From: Chroococcidiopsis sp. TS-821
Lineage (GTDB): Bacteria; Cyanobacteriota; Cyanobacteriia; Cyanobacteriales; Chroococcidiopsidaceae
Reading direction: 5' to 3'
Length of the DNA: 64,000 bases
Assembly: GCF_002939305.1 (NCBI RefSeq)
Contig: NZ_MVDI01000006.1
Location: 124,001-188,000 of the forward strand
The notes below the pieces were generated by a model that made no database searches, had not been told where the DNA came from, and worked only from the letters and a program-made list of their open reading frames with translations. Numbering within the stretch: the stretch's first letter is position 1; every line of letters starts with the position of its first letter. The position numbers and the translations under genes are program-made. Below, piece after piece: positions 58,632 through 64,000 of this stretch.

Positions 58632-59480
58632 CTACTTCACAACTTGCGTGGTAGGTTGTAAATCAGGAGCGAGCGCTTCTTTTGGTTTCGCCATCTCTGA
58701 GTGTGTTGCATTTGCCACAGGTCGCAGCGATCGCACCAGCCTTTCATCTAAAGCTATTTCAGCCAAAGCTGTGACAACTGACAAAGATACATTGGCTTGG
58801 TTTGCTGCTTCTTTTATTGTGCTCCCGTTACGTGCCAAAGCTAGAAACTGCCTAACTGAGTCAACTACTGGATCTTGGCGACTGGTGTAGCCCTTACGGA
58901 TAGCAATAGTCAGCCCTGATTCTATATCAGTTAGGGTAGCAGTGCGATCGCGACTAACAACTAGTCGCTCCGGTCGGTTGGTAGGAGTATCGGCAACTAC
59001 CATTAGCCCAACGTATTGAGAGCGGGCAGTCAAAACCAGGTTAAACGTGTACAAATATTGTTGACCAGTTGGATCGATTGTTTGCACGCTTAGGGTTGTG
59101 ATGGGTGCAGTCGTTGCACCTGGAAACTGAAGCTGCTTGATCTGACGCAAGAACAATATTTTGGCTTGGGCTGAACCAAGTTGGGCATTAGCAGTATAAA
59201 CTATCCTCGAAGAGTCTCCCAATAACACATAAGCAATCGTTTGATTCGTGCGGCTGAAGTCGATTGCGGTTGTCCGCCCTGGGGCAATTTCAACCGTTGA
59301 TAAGGTTTGTCTTGCTGCTCGATCGCTCACGGTACGATAAGCAGCAGGTAGAAATGAGGTTGTAGAAACTGATGCAGGCCCAGCGATACTAACTTGTGGA
59401 GAAGCTACCAGTATTCCAGTTCCTAAAAATGCAACACTTAAAAGTGTAGGAACTGTAGAAATTATTGTGTTTTGATTCAT
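58632..59480 (-). CDS. Exported VirB9/TraK-like conjugation protein
   Basis: This 282-residue exported protein has a signal peptide (to about residue 33, VSIA) and a beta-rich N-terminal part (STVEIAPGRTTAIDFSRTNQ, then IAYVLLGDSSRIVYTAN). Later, TTLSVQTIDPTGQQYLYTFN fits the beta-sandwich of VirB9/TrbG/TraK proteins. The C-terminal part is helical. The assignment rests on fold-like pattern and on its neighbours; strict motifs are weak. It is downstream of the VirB10-like gene (20 bases). Confidence 0.5.
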   Translation of the reverse strand: MNQNTIISTVPTLLSVAFLGTGILVASPQVSIAGPASVSTTSFLPAAYRTVSDRAARQTLSTVEIAPGRTTAIDFSRTNQTIAYVLLGDSSRIVYTANAQLGSAQAKILFLRQIKQLQFPGATTAPITTLSVQTIDPTGQQYLYTFNLVLTARSQYVGLMVVADTPTNRPERLVVSRDRTATLTDIESGLTIAIRKGYTSRQDPVVDSVRQFLALARNGSTIKEAANQANVSLSVVTALAEIALDERLVRSLRPVANATHSEMAKPKEALAPDLQPTTQVVK

Positions 59481-59500
59481 CGTTGCTTCACCCCCTTCTT

Positions 59501-61120
59501 TTACGGCATCACTTGAAAAAAACTCGATACCACTACAGAAGCAGAGCTTCCTGCTGCTAAAACCTTGACGTTCGGGCGACGGAGTAATTCTTTAATCGTT
59601 TGGTCTGAACGCTCACTCAACCGCTCGGCTGTCACCCCAAATACTCCTTCTAGTGCAGCCGCCCAAACTTGCGGGTCGGATTGGATAGTAATTTGACTGT
59701 ACCTGCTCCCTGTTGCGATCGTTTGAGATTTTGGTCTATTGACAATCTCTCCCACTTTGTTTAGACCACTTAATACGCCGATCAACAAGTCTTGACGTAC
59801 AACGGCTCCCCTTGAATTGTTGAGGGTTTTAGAAACCAAGGTGCCACCGCCTTCACCTCGAATCAAAATAGCTCCTTCAGGTAGCGCGTGTTGGTGCAAA
59901 TTTCCTGCTCCATCTCGGTAGATCGCAGCAACAGCACTAGCTGATACCACATTGTTTCCTTCGCTAACTGAACTAACCTGTGCCACAAACACTGTGCCTG
60001 CGGGTAATGCCACAGACCTATCTTCTGCCAATAATGGCTCGATCAACTCTACTGTAAATCGCTGAGGTAACTTGTCCTGGCTTCGCGTTTGGCTGCTCGT
60101 ATCCCAAACCATCGGCATTGCAACTAGAGCAGGGGCAATTGTTCCAGGGAGCACAGTTTTTTGCACTTGTTGCTGAGTTTGGAACCGAGTTCGGGATAAA
60201 ATACCTTGAGTCCCAACAGAAGTACCAGAAACGTTTCCTACCGCTCCAATCGCCACACTTGGGAGTTGCGTATCTGACACTAAGGAGGTAGTAACCTGCC
60301 CTTCAGACGCATGATACACGCTAGCAAAAGCGGCATTAGAGTTAGAAGAACTTGATGAGGCGGTTTGAGATAAGTCAGGAGAGTCAGTAGAATCAGTAGA
60401 GGAGGTTGAGAGCTTTGTAATTTCAATATTTGATTCAGCCTTGGTTTGACCTAGACTAGCAAGCTGACTCCAACGCTCGAATGGATCGATAGGCTCGGTA
60501 GCCGGCGCTCGCGTCGGTGCTGGCGTTCGTGCTGGGGTTAGTGGTGTTCGTACTAATATTTGTGCTGGTGTAGGTGGTGGTGATGTTCTCACCCAACGAG
60601 GTGCTGGTGTCGGCGTTGTAGGTCTAGCAGGCGTTGTTGTAGGTCTTGTTGGAGTAGTAGCGTTTTTTGCCCGCTGAGATGAAAGTGTACCAACAGGTTG
60701 AGGTTCTTCTAGAGTGCTCTTTTGGTCTTGAAACGCCAACTGGCTTTTTAGTCGTGCATTTTCATCTGCAGAAGATGCTTGAGGAGTCACGGTTGGTCTA
60801 GGTTCGACCTTAACCTGCTTACTATTAGGTTTAGGCACAAACAAAGAAAACCAAATAAGTGCTAATAGTCCCATTACTCCACCAATGAGAATCGCTACAA
60901 ACCCGACTTTAGCTATAGGATTACTACTAGATTTTTCAGATTGTGGAGAATCTGGACTAATAATGTATTGGTCAGGAATCAAAAGCTCTTCTTCAGTCAA
61001 ACCTGCCAACTGCTTTTGCGCATCTGCGTCTAATTCAGTAACAGGTTCAACCGTACTGGTTGCTGTTGGGTTAGCATGACCATTGTTAGTAGAAAGTGGT
61101 TCATTTTGGTTTTCTGACAT
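59501..61120 (-). CDS. TrbI/VirB10-family conjugation protein
   Basis: This 539-residue protein is VirB10-like: a cytosolic N-terminus, one helix at about 72-92, and a long Pro/Thr-rich linker (about 105-205, TPTRPTTTPARPTTPTPAP). The C-terminal beta-barrel domain has FTVELIEPLLAEDRSVALPA, GTVFVAQVSSVSEGNNVVS and ILIRGEGGGTLVSKTL. VirB10 spans from the inner membrane to the outer-membrane core complex of the type IV secretion system. It follows the VirB8-like gene by 2 bases, as expected in a transfer operon. Confidence 0.75.
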   Translation of the reverse strand: MSENQNEPLSTNNGHANPTATSTVEPVTELDADAQKQLAGLTEEELLIPDQYIISPDSPQSEKSSSNPIAKVGFVAILIGGVMGLLALIWFSLFVPKPNSKQVKVEPRPTVTPQASSADENARLKSQLAFQDQKSTLEEPQPVGTLSSQRAKNATTPTRPTTTPARPTTPTPAPRWVRTSPPPTPAQILVRTPLTPARTPAPTRAPATEPIDPFERWSQLASLGQTKAESNIEITKLSTSSTDSTDSPDLSQTASSSSSNSNAAFASVYHASEGQVTTSLVSDTQLPSVAIGAVGNVSGTSVGTQGILSRTRFQTQQQVQKTVLPGTIAPALVAMPMVWDTSSQTRSQDKLPQRFTVELIEPLLAEDRSVALPAGTVFVAQVSSVSEGNNVVSASAVAAIYRDGAGNLHQHALPEGAILIRGEGGGTLVSKTLNNSRGAVVRQDLLIGVLSGLNKVGEIVNRPKSQTIATGSRYSQITIQSDPQVWAAALEGVFGVTAERLSERSDQTIKELLRRPNVKVLAAGSSASVVVSSFFQVMP

Positions 61121-61122
61121 AT

Positions 61123-61845
61123 CTAAGACCCTTTTAGCTCGAAGGGGACAATGTTAATAATCTGTAGCCCAGCGGAGCGAATCTCGTAAATCCTTTGCTC
61201 AACGAGCGATGCATCACTACCCAAAGGAGAATGAGGAATCTCAACAGCCTCTAAGGTAAAAGTGCGGTTAAATGGCAGGCGCTCGCTCTTTCCAGTCCGG
61301 TCAATTAATATCCGAGTTGATACCATATCCACTTGCCATCGCCCTTGGGCAATCTGACGCGGCTCAGAAACGTGGTTGACGATCGCCACACTGCGAATTC
61401 GCCCTGTAAATACATCGGCAGGAACTAGTTGTGCAATGTCTTTGAGAGCAGCTTGGGCAAAGTCATCTTCTAGCAGTACAGAAGCAAACCAGGTGTTAGT
61501 AGGAACTCGCTGTCGATCGTCTACCTTTACCCCTTCATCAGTTTTATCGCTGCCTGCAATTTTGCCTTCCCAATTGAACGTCAGCATTGTCCAATCGCTG
61601 ACAACCTTCCGGATCACCTGCGGATAGCGCCAGTATCGGTCTTTTTCAGAGATATAAACTGTATCTCCATTGACGAGCTGTGCCATTGTGGGACGACGAC
61701 GAGCAAGTTGATTTTGTCGCCCAGCAATCAGCAAAATAAAGACAAATATTAAGACTTGCAGACTTAGAATACCTAACTGGAGCAGTGCTAGGAAATTTTT
61801 AGATTCAGTGGTTAATAATGTGGTTTGCGCTCGTTGAATTTTCAT
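61123..61845 (-). CDS. VirB8/TraE-like inner-membrane protein
   Basis: This 240-residue protein has one N-terminal helix (about 20-42, LLQLGILSLQVLIFVFILLI) and a periplasmic domain with mixed alpha/beta pattern: WRYPQVIRKVVSDWTMLTFN, then VPADVFTGRIRSVAIVNHVS and RWQVDMVSTRILIDRTGKSE. Size and layout match VirB8/TraE components of type IV secretion. It precedes the VirB10-like gene by 2 bases. The assignment is by layout and position. Confidence 0.55.
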   Translation of the reverse strand: MKIQRAQTTLLTTESKNFLALLQLGILSLQVLIFVFILLIAGRQNQLARRRPTMAQLVNGDTVYISEKDRYWRYPQVIRKVVSDWTMLTFNWEGKIAGSDKTDEGVKVDDRQRVPTNTWFASVLLEDDFAQAALKDIAQLVPADVFTGRIRSVAIVNHVSEPRQIAQGRWQVDMVSTRILIDRTGKSERLPFNRTFTLEAVEIPHSPLGSDASLVEQRIYEIRSAGLQIINIVPFELKGS

Positions 61846-61908
61846 ATAGAATGAATCTTTGACACAGTTTAAGAGATGAACGTCTGCCGTTTATTTCTGT
61901 CAAGTCAC

Positions 61909-62991
61909 TTATGCCATAGCTTTAACTGCCAGTCGAGTCACTGCACCAATGGTGTTGCTAGAAAAATCAATGACGCTTTTGACGTTATTGCTAACGCCGT
62001 TGTAGAGAGCAATACCACCGCCACCTGCAATTAAAACTGCCAGTCCTGGTGCAAAAATACTTAAAAAGGCTAAAAACGCCACATCTGTAATCAGTTCTCC
62101 ACCCGATCTCACGACAACAACTGCACCCAAACCAACGACGATGTTATAGCCAAGCTGAACTCCAAACAAACTCATAAATCCAGTCAGCCAAGCCCAAATT
62201 GGGCGACCTTGCAAGGGTAAAAGCGAGAGTCCCATTGCGATCGGTGCAAATAATGCTGTGAGCAACAAAGACGCTTCTAGTATGTTGACAAATGCCCACT
62301 GAACTGCAACCAGCAGCATCCGAATGAACGGTACGTAGACACTTCGTAAAACAGCACCAACGTATTCTCCTAAACCTTCATTTGCTGCATTCACCAGCCC
62401 ACCAACAAATCTTCTCAGCTGTTCCAGTGGACCCCCTGCTTGCCTTTCTGCTTCGGCTAAAATTTGTTCTGCCTGCTCTTGTTTTTCATTCCAGCATTGT
62501 AGAAGTTCGTCTCCCACTAATCTTTCGCATTCGCTATAAAGATTTTCCAATGCTTGACGAGCCGCCGAACTGATCCCAACTTGCGAAATGGCATTCCTAA
62601 AAGTTAACTCCCCTAATTGCACCTCCAAAACGCTCATCACTTGAACGTGTGCAAAGCCTCGAATCATCAGGATAGATTGCGATAGAAGTGCACCGTTGTT
62701 TCCCAAAAACATAACAATGATGATGGGCCAGATGAACATGTGAACCAGCTCAGCCCAGGAGTGTTTTTCTATAATTTCTCGTCCTGTAGTGACAGCAACA
62801 AATAAAATTGAAACTGCGGCTAAAACTAGTCCAAGATTAACTAATCCACCCCAAAGTCCTCCGTCTAACCTATCAAACGTCTCTCCCCAAACAGTATTCC
62901 AAGCCTCAGCTGTATTTCGTGCTAAATCAATCGACTGGCTGACAATTTGAAAGGCATTGTTTTCTCCAGTGATTAACCCATCTTCTCCCAT
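61909..62991 (-). CDS. TrbL/VirB6-like polytopic membrane protein
   Basis: This 360-residue protein has six or more helices (about 50-70, 80-100, 220-240, 250-275, 285-310, 315-335), with a charged helical loop in the middle (CERLVGDELLQCWNEKQEQA). Clear membrane parts are LGLVLAAVSILFVAVTTG and LFAPIAMGLSLLPLQGRPIW. VirB6/TrbL proteins form the inner-membrane channel region of conjugation machines. It lies upstream of the VirB8-like gene with a 63-base gap. Confidence 0.65.
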   Translation of the reverse strand: MGEDGLITGENNAFQIVSQSIDLARNTAEAWNTVWGETFDRLDGGLWGGLVNLGLVLAAVSILFVAVTTGREIIEKHSWAELVHMFIWPIIIVMFLGNNGALLSQSILMIRGFAHVQVMSVLEVQLGELTFRNAISQVGISSAARQALENLYSECERLVGDELLQCWNEKQEQAEQILAEAERQAGGPLEQLRRFVGGLVNAANEGLGEYVGAVLRSVYVPFIRMLLVAVQWAFVNILEASLLLTALFAPIAMGLSLLPLQGRPIWAWLTGFMSLFGVQLGYNIVVGLGAVVVVRSGGELITDVAFLAFLSIFAPGLAVLIAGGGGIALYNGVSNNVKSVIDFSSNTIGAVTRLAVKAMA

Positions 62992-63087
62992 TGTTTATAT
63001 TACCTTTGATTAAGAACAGGAATCTAGAAATTTCTAGATTCCTGTGTACATTTACTTGAAGCCCATTACCGATCTGCTAGTTAGCGA

Positions 63088-63876
63088 TTAATTGCCAGCA
63101 CCTAAGTAGTAACCACCAGGTAACGAAATCAATCCTGTGTGTTGGATAGACATGTTTGCTGAGCCAATTTCTTGCCGACGGTCTGCGAGGTTTGCAGCGG
63201 ATACTTCCTCGGCAATTTGGGCGGAAAGAGTGTTAGAAATCGAGCGGTCTACCCGTGCTTGCAGTGCTTCTTGGAGCAGTTGTTGATTCACCCGTGCCTC
63301 AAGAGCAGATTGTCGAGACAAGTTCTGCATGATCTGCTGGGTGACATCAAGATTTTGGGATTCCTCAGCCAACCGCGCATTTTCCTCAATGGCTCGCTGG
63401 GCAATCTGCGCTTGCTGCACCATCTGCTGTTGAGCATCTTTGCCCAACGTGGCAGCATTCATCACAGCAAGCGCAGTCCGTCGAGAAGCTTGATTGGCAA
63501 GGTCAGAGCGAATGGCAAAAGAACCATTGCCGCTTTGTCGATTCTCTAGAGCTTCTGAAAGCTTTGCACCTTCATCGCTAGAGGTGGGAGTGTTTTCCAA
63601 CTGCTCCAACACTGATGCTAAATCTGGAACACCAAAATCCCCTATAGCATCGCTGAGAGCTGCGCTCACAGCACCAGAAATGTTAGTAAAAAAGTCAGCA
63701 ATTCCACTAAACGGAGATGAGACTCGATCGAAAACATCCTCGATTTTAAGGGGTGTAGGGGATTTACTGGTAGACGACTGCGTGGTAGCGGCTGCTTGGG
63801 GCAGAGGGGCAAGAGTAATAAACATTACTGCTGTACCTACGCTCGCGATCTTTAGTGGTTTTAGTGTTAGTTTCAT
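63088..63876 (-). CDS. Exported helical TrbJ/VirB5-like protein
   Basis: This 262-residue protein has a signal peptide (to about residue 31, PQAAA) and a long, mostly helical mature region rich in Ala, Gln and Glu (about 140-240: QQMVQQAQIAQRAIEENARL, AEESQNLDVTQQIMQNLSRQ). This pattern fits VirB5/TrbJ proteins, which act as minor pilus or tip components and precede VirB6/TrbL. No strict motif confirms it. A segment of about 120 bases remains to the window end with no gene start visible. Confidence 0.5.
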   Translation of the reverse strand: MKLTLKPLKIASVGTAVMFITLAPLPQAAATTQSSTSKSPTPLKIEDVFDRVSSPFSGIADFFTNISGAVSAALSDAIGDFGVPDLASVLEQLENTPTSSDEGAKLSEALENRQSGNGSFAIRSDLANQASRRTALAVMNAATLGKDAQQQMVQQAQIAQRAIEENARLAEESQNLDVTQQIMQNLSRQSALEARVNQQLLQEALQARVDRSISNTLSAQIAEEVSAANLADRRQEIGSANMSIQHTGLISLPGGYYLGAGN

Positions 63877-64000
63877 AGAAATTCCTACGCGGCTAGAGGT
63901 CGATCGCTATCCGAAAGCATTGCCACATCTATCAATGCACTACCGCACTCGGACGCTTGTGTAACAGTTGGTATAGCGGAGCCTTTGATCGCAGAAATCC

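Noticed and set aside
63494-63964. Plus-strand frame at the right end of the window
   Set aside because: It lies antisense to the VirB5/TrbJ-like gene and mirrors its signal peptide and helical region.
1-64000. CRISPR arrays, tRNA and rRNA genes
   Set aside because: I looked for regularly spaced repeats and for cloverleaf-like or conserved ribosomal sequences and saw none.

Overview
This window comes from a cyanobacterium. The octamer GCGATCGC (HIP1) recurs throughout, and several families are typical of cyanobacteria (DUF2808, DUF1830, RppA/RppB-type two-component systems, ZiaA/ZiaR, an NrsD-like nickel exporter). The genus cannot be read from the sequence. A ParA/ParB pair, a topoisomerase I and a run of type IV secretion (conjugation) genes at the right end suggest a large plasmid or an integrated conjugative element. 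No replication initiator is visible.

Region 1-24 kb is a metal-resistance block. It holds two DUF2808 exported proteins, a small cysteine-repeat protein, two separate RppA/RppB-type two-component systems (3.2-5.2 kb and 16.2-18.3 kb), a TolC channel, a CopB-type P-ATPase, a five-gene operon led by a ZiaA-type Zn/Cd P-ATPase with a divergent ZiaR repressor and a perfect operator, and an unusual short adaptor plus a heavy-metal RND pump. A direct repeat TTTCAY-N5-TTTCAY, followed 15-16 bp later by a -10-like hexamer, recurs in front of both DUF2808 genes, the first regulator, copB and the RND operon. A further copy precedes a possible small RNA. This looks like one regulon of these response regulators.

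Region 22-31 kb is an accessory segment: a SigJ-type sigma factor with an azoreductase, an SMI1/KNR4 protein, a TetR regulator, a truncated gene, a lone SLATT-domain protein, and a three-gene cassette (TIGR04255 protein, HTH protein, SHDCD-motif protein) lying between two 80-bp direct repeats.

Region 31-50 kb returns to metals: an NrsD-like exporter with a His-rich tail and an InrS/RcnR-like G-tract operator, a CNNM and a MscS protein, a ZIP protein, a zone of decayed genes (AI-2E, ArsR, Na/Ca antiporter, YnfA, DUF305), a multicopper oxidase-ZIP-Rieske operon, and a set of genes under three near-identical MerR-family promoters (20-bp spacers) with their PbrR/ZntR-like regulator. A mer-like operon (thioredoxin-like protein, MerR, MerF, frameshifted CopZ-like chaperone) follows.

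Region 49.5-64 kb is the plasmid-type backbone: a frameshifted XRE protein, a RES-domain remnant, DUF4238, two zinc-ribbon paralogues flanking parAB, a perfect double DnaA-box palindrome inside parB, a 28-bp-arm inverted repeat, topA, and VirB9/10/8/6/5-like genes reading leftward to the window end. At least ten genes are broken, so the accessory DNA is in active turnover.
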